Positions 10,459 to 21,651 of a DNA stretch of 64,000 nucleotides are shown one piece after another. Numbering within the stretch: the stretch's first letter is position 1; every line of letters begins with the position of its first letter. A model generated the notes under the pieces. The model did not search any database. It had not been told where the DNA came from and was given only the letters and a program-made list of their open reading frames with translations. The translations under genes were made by a program, and so were the position numbers. The stretch is taken from assembly GCA_030770425.1 (NCBI GenBank), contig JASJFT010000003.1, positions 248,001-312,000 of the forward strand, read 5' to 3'. The stretch comes from Darksidea phi. Its lineage: Eukaryota; Ascomycota; Dothideomycetes; Pleosporales; Lentitheciaceae.

Positions 10459-12928
10459 ATGCCGTTAGGTCTTTCGTTAGAAGCGCGAGACATTGAGTTT
10501 GTTAATTCGGAATCGCCAGATGGACTGCGTGACTGTCCTGCGGAGTTTCGAGAACTCTTTCAATCCATCACAGCTACCAAGAAGCTAAGTTATGGAGCCT
10601 TTATCGGTTATACATCGGTCCCTAGAAGTGAGGACTCGGTTGGGACCGATCCCGAACGGGAATGGAGGAAAGAATTGAAGACCGAAGCATGCGAGTTAAC
10701 TGTGGTAGCGACCGACAAGAGACGTGCAGATGACGATGAAGATACATGGGTAGGGAAGTTGGAACCGATAGTATTCTATCGCTTAATCAGGGAGCAAGAG
10801 GAGAACTACCACCGGAATCGTCACCATCATTGGTATGGATCCACGACGATTAGTGATCGAATACCTACTGAGTCCTCGTTCCTAGTTTCGTGTGTCGCAA
10901 ACATTTCCCAATGTACGAGCGACCACGTATCAGCAAGGGCAATAAAGGAGCGATTAAACGGAGAACGGCATACTGGGCAGAAAAAGAGAGACCAAAGAAT
11001 TCCTATTGGTGAGGCTCGCAAGCGCCGCTATTGTTCTTCGTCTAATTAGAGCTGCAGCTATGAACATCTGAATATTCCAAACTTCGATATGTGCAAGCCC
11101 CAACACAAGGGCTCCGAGAAGGACAAAGATCGCACACCGGATCGAACTATTGGACTTCTGTCGTCCAACGCAGAGAAATGGTACGATGTGATAGACAAAA
11201 GTATCTTACACGATGACAGAGTCCGGTGGTTCAACCCGAAAGTTCTGAGAGAACTTGAGGACAATGATTTTATCTCGCCAGTGCTCACATCCATAGCAGT
11301 GTCCAAATCAGCTAAGACTAAAGCCGGGGCCAAAGTTTCCAACACCAAAGAAGCTATTAAGCGCATTTCTGAGTTGTCCCTCACGTTCCCATTCGGCATA
11401 TGGGAAGCCAAAAAACTATCTGGCGGATGTGACGTACAAACAGCTCAGGTGCAAAATTCGCTCCCAATCGACGAGATTCTCCGGTGGCAAGAAGACACAG
11501 CCAAGCGGGCAGGAGTGCCATGGCAACCACTTGTCTGGCATTTCATTAATATCGGACCTGCTTGGACTGTACATGCATGTCATCTTCAGCAAAATCCGAC
11601 CGGGACTGGTTTTATCCAGGTGAGTGGGGTATCGCTTTGTTCATTTTTCAATCAAGCTTACGAACAGCCAGTTGCAAAGGAGCTTATGGTCCGGAAATAT
11701 TCAGAGCGAAGATGGCGCTCTGCAGCTCTTGTACATCGTAGAGATAATTGCCATGTGGGGTCAGCATGTGTACAAGCCTTTCGCTGGGGCATGTATTCAC
11801 CGTCTGCATGCAATGTATCGGAAAGAAGCTGTACCGCAGCTGGAATCGACACTGCTCCGACTGCAAAAGAAGATTAACGAAGAAGAGTTTCCTTGGCTTT
11901 CCCCGGAAGCGACACATTTCTGTAGTTCCGCTTTGATACTACCTTCTCGACAATCCACTTTCGACTTGAACACGTCCTGGGATCCGGATACAGCGCTTGT
12001 ACAGAGGATTGAAAGTATGTCTATGACATTGACTAATCAAGGATATATTGTGCCTGAACTGGATTTTTATATATGGCTACTTGAAAGAGATCGGCGCGGA
12101 TTTAACGTCGATTGCCTCATTGTTAGAGTCGACAAAGTCGGCCAAGTTCAGCATCCGATGGTAGTATTTCAGGATACCGCATGGGATCATCCGGAGTTCT
12201 CTCGAATTGTTGAGGAAGAGTTGGAACGATTTCCAGGGCATGCAATTGGACATTTTAGATATGATCGGAACAAAAGGTCCTTCATCAAAAGGGGCTTGTG
12301 GAGTTCTGAAGCTCTGTGCAAGTCGGATCTGCAGTTCTGTGCCATTATTCCGTTGAGGCTTGATCTATACAACAAAAGCCGCGAGGAACATCGCCTACCA
12401 TTCAGCAAGCTTGAAGAAATACTAGGTCTCGAGAGCCTGATTAAGGCATTTGAAACCGCCAACAACAAGTGGTGTCTTTGCAAACGACCGTGGAACGATC
12501 GGAGCCCCAGCATGATTCAGTGCGACAATCTCAAATGCGAAATTGGGTGGTACCACAAGAGGTGCGCTGGGCTGCCGGAGGATTACCACGTCCAGCATTG
12601 GTTTTGCAAGCGGTGTTCTCAAAACTTCAATACCATCAAATGTGCACCCTTCGATACCGAAAATCTTGATCCAGACATACTCGAGGCTTCCGACGCTCGC
12701 GTTCAAACTATGAGGACAGTTTATCGCATTTGGTGCAATCATAACTGGCCCGATGCCGATCTAGTTTTTCATTGGTTTGATCGTATTTCTTCCAGAATCA
12801 AAATCGAGGATGCAGAGCTCTATGACGCAGAGGAGAATCGAAGCCGTCACTCCAGGTGTTGCGCGATATCGCGGTACAACCCACACAAGATGGCTGATGT
12901 CCGCAATTTTATGGCAGGTCCAAGCTGA
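10459..12928 (+). pseudogene. Nuclease-fold/PHD-finger protein with one in-frame stop
   Basis: One reading frame runs from ATG 10459 to a donor at 11620, interrupted only by TAG at 11047-11049. A 52-nt intron (11620-11671, GTGAGT..CCAG) joins it in frame to the part ending at 12928; the protein would be about 805 aa. After the stop come TPDRTIGLLSSNAEKW and, about 85 residues on, FPFGIWEAKK, a PD..ExK pair as in PD-(D/E)XK-fold proteins. Near the C-terminus a PHD-type zinc finger is clear: WCLCKRPW, MIQCDN, CEIGWYHKRCAGLP and HWFCKRC (about 12470-12620), a reader of histone tails in other proteins. The TAG fits CAG-to-TAG. I found no intron of correct phase that removes it: the best candidate, 11009-11049, is 41 nt and shifts the frame. 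It may be a recent pseudogene, a sequencing error or a two-gene split. Confidence 0.6.
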
Positions 12929-13429
12929 GACATCTTTAGACCATCGGATTCGAGGTTCGTGAGTTGCCCGGAAGATATTTGGATCACCCGGCTAAAGAGA
13001 TATAATAGTACGAGCCCATTGAGGCTATTCTCCTTAGTACAAGCGTGCAGCAATCTTCTTTAGCTGGAGGAATGTTGAATGAATGTGAAGGCCCGAATCA
13101 ATATGGTAAATTGAAGGGAATCTTTATTGAGAGCCAAGAAGATAGGGGAGCCCAAGTTTCACAAAATTTCTCATTGAGATACGGTGTTCTGTATATTATC
13201 TTGTTTAGGTTTATCAAAGTTACAGTTTGTGACAAGAAAAGGTATGTGCTACAAAGCGTCGCATGACAGTCTGGCCACATAGTGCTGCTGCCTGTCGACA
13301 GAATCTGATGTATCATAGCATGCTATCTTGCAAGCTTGCGGTGTCAGTTAGACCCACTCAGACTTTGCAAAGGGCGAACCTACTAAGCGCTTTTGTTTCA
13401 GGGTGCGTGGAGTACCATTGCAGTTCCAC
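12929..13429. other. Gap between PHD-finger gene and coding relic
   Basis: No intact gene. Short frames are present without family features. The reading may once have continued the relic at 13430-13707. Confidence 0.3.
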
Positions 13430-13707
13430 TTTAGATACGGTTTGCAAGAAGGCCTCATTTTTCTGTCATAGGATATCCGGCGTTGAGATTAGCAATTCGT
13501 GGATCGCGCATTCGCTCGCTACCTGACCCCAAAAGTGGCGCTCTTAGGCAGTAATTTGAAGACTTCGTTGCGAAGATCAGCGAGTTTTACTGTCATAGGG
13601 CCGTATATGTTAGATTCAGGGGAAATGATTTATGTAGAGGGGTATGCAAAGGCAACGGAGGAGAGTGGGTTGGCGGACCGGAATGGAGCATGCTGACTTG
13701 GAAATGA
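13430..13707 (+). pseudogene. Coding relic with RIP-type stops, family unknown
   Basis: A coherent protein-like reading starts FRYGLQEGLIFLS, is broken by TAG 13469, TGA 13484 and TAG 13490, and continues QFVDRAFARYLTPKVALLG. After a frame slip near 13550 it goes on as FEDFVAKISEFYCHRAVYV and then RGNDLCRGVCKGNGGEWVGG, ending at TGA 13705-13707. The two TAGs fit CAG-to-TAG, and the TGA fits CGA-to-TGA. The Gly/Trp/Cys-rich end looks like real protein, but I cannot name the family. Confidence 0.4.
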
Positions 13708-13825
13708 TAAAACCAGGAATATAAGAACTAGAGATAGAGTACATGAAGATATTAACGTCCCTGTTGTGTTTCCCAACCTATCTCTCCACAAGATCTTCTA
13801 CAATCTCCCATTCTGCGTCTCGATT

Positions 13826-14434
13826 CTAAGCAGGAGGCTTGCCGCTGTTTTCAGCCCGATCTTCGCAACTAGTGCGGACCTTCAACTTCTCAAACACTTC
13901 CGTAAGAAGTCTCGCCGACTCCTTTTCTCTCGCTTGCCCTCTCAGCTCCTCACCCTTTAGGTTGTACTCCATTTCCGCTATCTTACCTTGCAGCTGGACC
14001 TCTCTAGCGTGCCAATCTTGGGCTTTTTATGCATGAATTTCCTCCATCCTATCGAACTTCTTTTGCAGTCCTGCTTCGCATGTCCTCCACTTCTGAATCT
14101 CCTGCTGCTTGGCTTCATGCAGCGCTGCGAGTTCAGCTTTTAGCGTTGTTATGGTTTGGGTTTGCATTTTTATTACGTTTTGAAGTTCGGTGATGGAGGC
14201 ATTGGTGTTGCTCTGGGTCCGTTTGTCCATTGCCGCTGGTTCCGCGTGAGATTTGTGTCTCAACGAGCTGCTGGGGGGTGGAAGGGATGGGAGATACAAG
14301 CTTCGCATCCCAGCTGTAGAGTTGTCGTGAGCTGGCTCACATGGTATTGGGCAGGCTGGTTGGGGTGAGTAAAATAGAGAGGATGCGTAGCGATCGCTGC
14401 CAGGAACGCGGAATGTGTTAAGTAGGTTGGCCAT
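13826..14434 (-). pseudogene. Coiled-coil protein interrupted by an in-frame TAA
   Basis: From ATG 14434 the frame reads a Pro/Ser-rich head, then a heptad-like coiled coil (ITELQNVIKMQTQTITTLK, AELAALHEAKQQEIQKW) up to TAA at 14024-14026. The same frame then continues about 65 codons in the same style (KAQDWHAREVQLQGKIAEME, REKESARLLTEVFEKLK) to TAG at 13826-13828. Continuation of heptads across the stop indicates that TAA replaced CAA (Gln), again a CpA-to-TpA change. The shorter product of 135 aa could still be made. Function is unknown; coiled coils of this kind usually mediate self-association. Confidence 0.55.
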
Positions 14435-15535
14435 GGCGGTGTCTGTAGTAAGAATGGAGGAATGCTGAGGATAAGGATCCAGAGGTTATTATAGCGAAGG
14501 GCCTGATTGCAAATACGTCTGTCATTTGTTGTCGCGGATGGTTTGACGATTGCCACGTCTCCTGAGCTCAGTTTGCCGCGAACGCATCATTAGAGCGATC
14601 TAGTAAAGGGCTGTTCATTTTCACCTACTTATAGCAATACAACTTTCTCTTCGAGCACTGCGAAGTTCCGGCCAAGGCGGCCGATTTTAATGTTAGAGTG
14701 GTTGGGCATGAAATTCAAAGATGTTTGCGAGCGATGCGTTGTAGAAAAGAAGTAGTTTCATAGCGAGGTGTCTAAATTCAGGACGCTTTCGCGATGCACA
14801 TGGTTGACTATTAAACAGTATTAAAGAGTATGCTTCACAACCTCGTGATGCAAGTTGTTCATTAATATGATGGTGTATCGCACGGACCTCAAATTGGCTG
14901 GGTGGGCCAGGTGAAAGATCGATAACGCCTACTTACATCACTCCGCGATTCGTTCTAACACGCATTAGCTAAATGGATGACGACCCAACCGATACTCACC
15001 ACGCGCAAACGCTCTATCGTCGCCGCCAGTACTATTTTGTAATTCTCAGGAATGGAACGTACTGTCCTAGTGACGGGCCTACTTTACTTTGCGAAGGTCT
15101 GCGGGTGTGTTTTATAGTAGCGTTCTTGGCGCTTTCCTTCTTTCAATGTGATTGGAACTCAAAATATTGAACATGCATTCTGAATAGAGGCGGGTGGGCG
15201 ATGAGGAAATGTTGAGGCTTTGGGTAAGATTTAACACCAGTATTTGTATGCAGTGTTGAGTGTGCTGTGAACCCGCCGAATACAAAGCACTGAAAGGGTG
15301 TTTTAGCCTCTAGGTCGGGATTCCCAGCAAAGTAAAACCACGCTTGATGTATGTACAACCACTCCGACGAGCAGTTTGTACGTGAAGAACCGAGAAGAAG
15401 AGATGAATGAGACCCCAGCGCCTCTGAGGAATTATCCAAGCAAAGGCTCTCAGCACAAGGGCAGCAACATCCACTGCGAGCCTTTCCGTTACAACCTCCC
15501 AGCCCATGAAGAACATTCATGCGCTCTCACCCTCA
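14435..15535. other. Gene-free stretch
   Basis: Small frames at 14973-15170 plus and 15143-15520 minus show no domain or convincing start. The upstream region of the coiled-coil gene lies at its left end. Confidence 0.35.
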
Positions 15536-16081
15536 TCACACGCTTGTATCTTTCTTATCCTTTCCATCCTGCGCCGGTCGTATCTGCGATTTATGCACAA
15601 CCCTATCCTCTACCGCCGTTTCCCCCCTCACCAGTAACAAGCCCAACTCTTCATAGAACGGCGAATCTAACTGATAGTCCACATCCTCCACGTCATACAT
15701 TTCTACTTCATCCCTCTTCCCCTTTACCTCAGCTTCAGCTCTCTCCATTTCTCGCTGCTGCTCGTTATTCACCTGTAGTGGTACCGGCGGTGGCGCCCAA
15801 AAGCCCGACGTGGGCGGATTAACAACTTTCCCTTCCTTATTCTTCCTCCTGAAATGCCGACTGAACCATGGAATGTTTTGTTCTTTGTCGCGTCGTTTCC
15901 GGTTCGCTTTTTTGGCTTTCCGTTGTCCGCGTTTATCTTCTTTGCGAATAGTCTCTTCGATCTTGCGTTCATGTTTTCCTTGGGCGTATTCTCTGCGTGC
16001 TTCTGCGGCATCAAGTTCATCGGGGTCATCGAAGAGGCCAATGGAGCCGGCGTGAAGCTGACCGTTGCGATCAAAGCCCAT
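15536..16081 (-). CDS. Highly charged hypothetical protein (181 aa)
   Basis: A single frame from ATG 16081 begins MGFDRNGQLHAGSIGLFDDP, a reasonable globular head. There follows a very basic Lys/Arg/Glu stretch (about residues 35-70, RKAKKANRKRRDKE), a short aromatic motif (IPWFSRHFRRKNKEGK), a Pro-rich linker (SGFWAPPPVPLQ) and an acidic helical part. The basic region could be a nuclear or nucleolar targeting signal. No known domain or catalytic motif is visible. Length, codon use and lack of stops against a decayed background make a real gene plausible. It has no obvious partner among neighbours. Confidence 0.45.
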   Translation of the reverse strand: MGFDRNGQLHAGSIGLFDDPDELDAAEARREYAQGKHERKIEETIRKEDKRGQRKAKKANRKRRDKEQNIPWFSRHFRRKNKEGKVVNPPTSGFWAPPPVPLQVNNEQQREMERAEAEVKGKRDEVEMYDVEDVDYQLDSPFYEELGLLLVRGETAVEDRVVHKSQIRPAQDGKDKKDTSV

Positions 16082-16500
16082 GGTGGTTGTATGGCGAGGA
16101 GGTAAGGTAGTGCTGTTGGAGTGAACTGTAGCTGGGGTTATCGTTATTCGTGACTGTATCTTAACTGCTGCTACAAGACTAAGAAAAGAAGTAAAGCTGC
16201 GAGGGGACCATTGTTTGTCGACGGCGTTGTACGTGAATTAATGTGAGCGACAGCAAACGGGTGTGTTGGTGGCCGTGCTGTCAGTGATCTTCATGGTATT
16301 GCGTGTACAGAGCTGCGCCTTCTAGGCACATATTAATATCTTGAACTTGTTAGGTATTAATCCCTATACTACCGATTCGACGTAGGAGTTTACGTATGCC
16401 CGCCCGTAATAGCAAGTTGCGTCCAAACGACCCTTTCGTTATACCTCTAGCTGAGGTGTCCGTCACGCTGATTAACGCCTTCCGCTTAGTATAAAGAACT
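16082..16500. other. Gap, nothing recognised
   Basis: No feature found; this is the upstream side of the charged hypothetical gene and probably holds its promoter. Confidence 0.4.
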
Positions 16501-16854
16501 CTAAGTAATTGACGCCTGCGTTGCGGCCAAAATATGGTCCACTGCCGCTACGGTATTCTCCATTACTAGTGCCTCCTTCATTGCGACCCGCGCATTGCCC
16601 GCTGTCCTAGTCTGCCAGCTCTCGGAGAGCGCAGCGCGTCGTTTCGGTCGTGCAATGAGTGTGCATGCGGCAGCTGGTGTAGAAACGGAGGCCATGGAGG
16701 TAGGAGAGTTGATGGACTGCGATTGGCGGGATAAAAGGTGGGGGGAACTCGAGCGTCCAGGTGTGACCAAAGACTGGGTTTCGAGTGAGGTGCCCAAATC
16801 TGGGCCTTCGATCACAGCGGCGGACTCAGACCGGTCCTCATCTGTAATTAGCAT
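16501..16854 (-). CDS. Small hypothetical frame (117 aa)
   Basis: The frame from ATG 16854 is Ser/Thr/Ala-rich with one basic patch (ARPKRRAALSESWQTR) and an Ala-rich helical C-terminus. I cannot assign a family. It may be a remnant of a larger gene or a chance frame; only its length and even composition argue for coding. Confidence 0.25.
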   Translation of the reverse strand: MLITDEDRSESAAVIEGPDLGTSLETQSLVTPGRSSSPHLLSRQSQSINSPTSMASVSTPAAACTLIARPKRRAALSESWQTRTAGNARVAMKEALVMENTVAAVDHILAATQASIT

Positions 16855-17196
16855 ATAGCCGCTTGCAAAACTGGCTTCCCCTCTAGCGCGCTGTGAGATT
16901 TTCCCGCGCCACTCTTGGCAGCCGCCTTACCAAACTAAGCTAAGCGTTAAACAAGGGTGGTACTTGTGGCTTTATCAAGGGGCGATCTTATACCTCTACT
17001 CTTCTATTTGTCCACGTGTCGTTGGCGTTGCCCGCGCCACACTGTGCTAACAATCTAGGCACTATAGCAAGCCATACCCCGAGAGCGAAGGCTTCCTTGT
17101 TTGACGTAGGTCACTTTCGATCCAATTTCTTTGGTTGATCTAGGTAGTCTCGCTTTGCCTGTATGCTCGCTGACCTAGATAGCTTACCCCGAAACA
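16855..17196. other. Upstream region of the HNWD gene
   Basis: No gene. The 340 bases before ATG 17197 should hold the promoter of the HET-NACHT-WD40 gene; no clear TATA box or operator stands out. Confidence 0.4.
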
Positions 17197-20100
17197 ATGC
17201 GTCTTTTGTTCCGCGGCGATAATGGGGAATATAAATTCAAGGACTTGGCCGGCGACGATCCAATCCCTCCGTACGCAATACTTTCGCACACGTGGCTCAA
17301 AGATGAGGAGGAGCCTACCTTCGAAGACCTGACAAATGGCAAAGGTAAGGAAAAGCTTGGCTATGAGAAGATCCGGTTCTGTGGAGAACAAGCGAGACGA
17401 GATGGCTTAAAGTACTTCTGGGTGGACACCTGCTGCATCAACAAGGCAAACTACGCCGAACTCTCGTATTCTATCAACTCCATGTTTCGCTGGTACCGCA
17501 ACGCGACTCGATGCTACGTCTATCTGTCGGATGTTTGGACAACTACGCGGAAAGCCAGCGGCGGATTGGCCGAGTTCACTTGGGAATCAGCTTTTCGGAC
17601 AAGTAGATGGTTCTCCCGGGGCTGGACACTCCAAGAGCTTCTTGCCCCTCGCTCGGTCGAATTCTTCTCCAAAGAAGGCCTGATACTTGGTGATAAGGGC
17701 TCCCTAGAGCAACAAATTTACGAGATAACGGGTATTCCTAAGTCAGCGCTTCAAGGAGCTATTTTATCTCAGTTCCGCGTCAATGAGCGATTTTTGTGGA
17801 TCGAACGCCGCCAGACTAAACTCCCAGAAGATAAAGTATACGCATTATTAGGTATCTTCGACGTCGAAATACCCCTCTTTTACGACGAAGGGGCGGCGAA
17901 TGCATTTAAACGGCTCCGGGAGGTGATTGACAAGTGGGAGATATGTACCCAAGACTTACGTCTTACCGACCCACGTGATGATAAGAAGCGTATTGAGGAT
18001 ACTAAGGGTGGTTTACTAAAGGATTCGTACCGCTGGATCCTCGAAAACTCCGAGTTCAAGCGATGGCGCGACGACCCGCAGAGCCGGATGCTCTGGATTA
18101 AGGGCGATCCTGGTAAGGGAAAGACGATGCTGCTCTGCGGGGTTATTAATGAGTTGGAGTCGATGCCTAAGACGGGCCTTCTATCGTACTTCTTCTGCCA
18201 GGCTACCGACTCGCGAATCAACAGCGCCACGGCCGTGCTACGAGGTCTGATATACATGCTTGTCGATCAGCAGCCACGGCTCATCTCCTACATCCAGAAG
18301 AAGTATGATCATGCAGGCAAAAGTCTCTTTGAAGATACAAATACCTGGATCGCCTTGGTTGAGATCTTTACAGATATTCTACAAGACCAGAGCTTGAACA
18401 ACTCGTACCTAATCATCGATGCGCTTGACGAATGCGTTACAGACCTACCGAAACTCCTAGACTTCGTCGCCCAGAGGTCGTCTACATCTTCTCATGTCAA
18501 GTGGATCGTCTCTAGCCGCAACTGGCCCGATATTGAGGAACGGCTAAAGAAGACCGGGCAAAATCTCAGCCTTGAGCTAAATGCGGAGTCTATTTCTACT
18601 GCCGTCAAAGCTTTCATCCACGATAAAGTTCTTAAGCTTGCACAGCTTAAGAGCTACAACAACGAAACTCGAGATGCTGTGTTCGACTATCTCTCCTTAC
18701 ATGCGAACAACACCTTTCTATGGGTAGCTTTAGTCTGTCAAAACCTCGAAAAGATCCCACGATGGAAAACCATTGCGAAGCTCAGCGCTTTTCCACCTGG
18801 ACTTGACCTTCTATACGGGCGAATGGTGGAGCAAATACGCAGCTCGGATGATACCAGTCTCTGCAAGCGGATACTTGCTATAATCGCTCTCGCCTACCGA
18901 CCTCTCATGCTAAAAGAACTAACATCCCTAGTTGAGACGCTCGAGGATATATCCGATGATCTGGTATCGCTGCGGGAGATCGTAGGCTTATGTGGTTCGT
19001 TCCTTGCTATTCGAGAAGACACCGCCTACTTTGTCCACCAGTCTGCGAAGGATTATTTACTCGCACAAGCATTTAATGAGATCTTTCCATCAGGAAAGGA
19101 AGACGTCCACTACGCAATCTTTTCGAGATCGCTACAAGTCATGTCTAGAACGCTACGACGAGATATCTACAGCCTACGTGCGCCAGGATACCCTATCGAA
19201 CAGGTCAAACGCCCGGACCCCGACCTATTAGTGGCATCGCGCTACTCGTGTATCTACTGGGTTAATCACCTCTGTGTATGGAATTCCAACTCTCATGCAG
19301 AGCACGGGGTCGACCTAAGGGACGGCGGCGCGGTGGAGACATTCGTAAGGGAGAAATATCTCTACTGGCTCGAGGCTCTAGGCCTTTGTAAAGGTATGTC
19401 GGATGGTGTGGTTTCGATGATGAAACTAGAAGCTCTGCTTAAGGTATGTCTTAAATCAGTAATACTTGCTATGGTATAGGCTAATATATCCTAGAGTCGA
19501 GAAGATTCATCACCATTACTCGAACTAGTTCGCGATGCCCGCCGATTTATTATGCATTTTAAGCGGGCAATCGAACAGAGTCCTCTTCAGGTATATACGT
19601 CTGCACTCGTGTTTAGTCCAGCCCGTAGCCTGATAAGGAGTCATTTTAAGAACGAAAAGCCGAAGTGGATCACGATAGAGCCGGCTATAGGAGATAATTG
19701 GAATACCTGCCTGCAGACGCTCGAGGACCACCGCGGTTCCGTCACCTCGGTGGCCTTCTCACACGACTCAACCCGGCTCGCGTCGGCATCGCTCGACAGC
19801 ACGGTTAAGATCTGGGATGCGAACAGTGGCGAGTGCCTGCAGACCCTCGAGGGCCATCGCGGTTTCGCCGTCACCTCGGTGGCCTTCTCACACGACTCAA
19901 CCCGGCTCGCGTCGGCATCGGATAACAGCACGGTCAAGATCTGGGATGCGAGCAGTGGCGAGTGCCTGCAGACGCTCGAGGGCCACAGTTTCGCCGTTAT
20001 GTCGGTAGCCTTCTCACACGACTCAACCCGGCTTGCGTCGGCGTCGGTCGACAGTACGGTTAAGATCTGGGATGCGAGCAGTGGCAAGTGCCTGCAGACG

Positions 20101-21651
20101 CTCGAGGGCCACAGCTCCCCCGTCACCTCGGTGGCCTTCTCACACGACTCAATCCAGCTCGCGTCGGCATCGGACGACAGCACGGTCAAGATCTGGGATG
20201 CGAGCAGTGGCGAGTGCCTGCAGACGCTTAAGGGCCATCGCGGTTTCGCCGTCAACTCGGTGGCCTTCTCACACGACTCAACCCGGCTCGCGTCGGCGTC
20301 GGACGACAGCACGGTCAAGATCTGGGATGCGAGCAGTGGCGAGTGCCTACAGACCCTCGAGGACGACAGGGTCGAGGTCACCTCGGTGGCCTTCTTACAA
20401 GACTCAACCCGGCTTGCGTCGGCGTCGGTCGATAGTACGGTTAAGATCTGGGATGCGAGCAGTGGCAAGTGCCTGCAGACGCTCGAGGGTCACAGTTCCA
20501 CCGTTATGTCGGTAGCCTTCTCACACGACTCAATCCGGCTTGCGTCGGCGTCGCTCGACAGCACGGTTAAGATCTGGGATGCGAGCAGTGGCAAGTGCCT
20601 GCAGACGCTCGAGGGCCATCGCGGTTTCGCCGTCACCTCGGTGGCCTTCTCACACGACTCAACCCGGCTCGCGTCGGCGTCGTTCGACACCACGGTTAAG
20701 ATCTGGGGTGCAAGCAGTGGTGAGTGCCTGCAGACGCTCGAGGGCCACAGCTTGCACGTTAACTTGGTGGCCTTCTCACACGACTCAACCCGGCTCGCGT
20801 CGGTGTCGGCCGACAGCACGGTCAAGCTCTGGGATGCGAGCAGTGGCGAGTGCCTACAGACCCTCGAGGGCCATCGCGGTTCCGTCAACTCGGTGGCCTT
20901 CTCACACGACTCAATCCGGCTCGCGTCGGCATCGGACGACAGCACGGTCAAGATCTGGGATGCGAGCAGTGGCGAGTGCCTGCAGACGCTCGAGGGCCAC
21001 AGCTCCCCCGTCACCTCGGTGGCCTTCTCACACGACTCAACCCGGCTTGTGTCGGCGTCGGCCGAGGCCGAGGCCGACAGCACGTTCAAAGGCATAGCTT
21101 TGGTCAAGTTGCTGGCCTCACTGGACTCACCCTGGCTCGCGTCGGCGTCGGCCGACAGCAGGGTCAAGATCTGGGATGCGAGCAGTGGCGAGTGCCTGCA
21201 GACGCTCAAGGGCCATAGCTCCCCTATCACCTCGGTGGCCTTCTCTCACGACTCAACCCGGCTCGCGTCGGCGTCGGTCGACAGCACGGTCAAGATTTTG
21301 GATGCGAGCAGTGGCGAGTGCCTGCAGACGCTCGAGGGTGGAAGAGCTCTACTCAACATCTCATTCGATCCCACCGGCTCGCATCTTCACACTGATATTG
21401 GTGCCATCGACCTTGGGGCGTCATCGTCATCACTATCAAATCAGACGAATGTTGCGGATCCACGAAGCCCCCTATACCGAGGCTGGGCAGTAAGGACAGA
21501 CGGAGAATGGATAACATATAATTCAGAAAACTGGGTGTGGATACCTCCAGAGTATCGACCAATGTGTTCGGCGGTATCGAGGGAGACAATCGGCGTCGGC
21601 GTTGGAAGTGGAAAGGTATGGATGTGCAACTTCAAGCTCGACAACGTTTAA
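17197..21651 (+). CDS. HET-NACHT-WD40 (HNWD/het-E-like) STAND receptor
   Basis: Two exons, 17197-19443 and 19495-21651, join in frame across a 51-nt intron (GTATGT..CTAG), giving 1467 aa. Order of domains: HET domain (about residues 26-160: YAILSHTWL, YFWVDTCCINK, WFSRGWTLQELLAPR); NACHT NTPase (Walker A GDPGKGKT at 303-310, Walker B YLIIDALDEC near 404-413, sensor SSRNWPDI); a helical linker ending ELVRDARRFIMHFKRAIEQ; then about 13 WD40 repeats to the C-terminus. In Podospora, proteins of this build (het-D, het-E, het-R) recognise non-self partners through the WD repeats and trigger cell death through the HET domain. Repeats are nearly identical at DNA level. Changes cluster at the GH loop and before STVKIWD, the positions known to vary in this family. 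One repeat near 21055-21170 is shortened. Every signature residue is present, so it should be functional. Confidence 0.95.
19717..21327 (+). repeat. Tandem WD40-repeat array, 126-129 bp units
   Basis: About 13 units of 42-43 codons follow the pattern TLEGH..VTSVAFSHDSTRLASAS.DSTVKIWDASSGECLQ, one deviating by a deletion near 21060-21130. Long blocks such as ttctcacacgactcaa are identical in most units. Substitutions are concentrated after GH and just before STVKIWD. This is the pattern of repeats homogenised by recombination while binding-face codons diversify. Confidence 0.95.

Noticed and set aside
11009..11049. A 41-nt intron that would remove the TAG in the PHD-finger gene
   Set aside because: Its length is not a multiple of three, and the phases of the flanking exons do not match.
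19641..21230. Long minus-strand and third-frame plus-strand frames across the WD array
   Set aside because: They are mirror readings of the 126-bp repeats: periodic composition keeps all frames open. The plus-strand WD40 frame explains the conservation.
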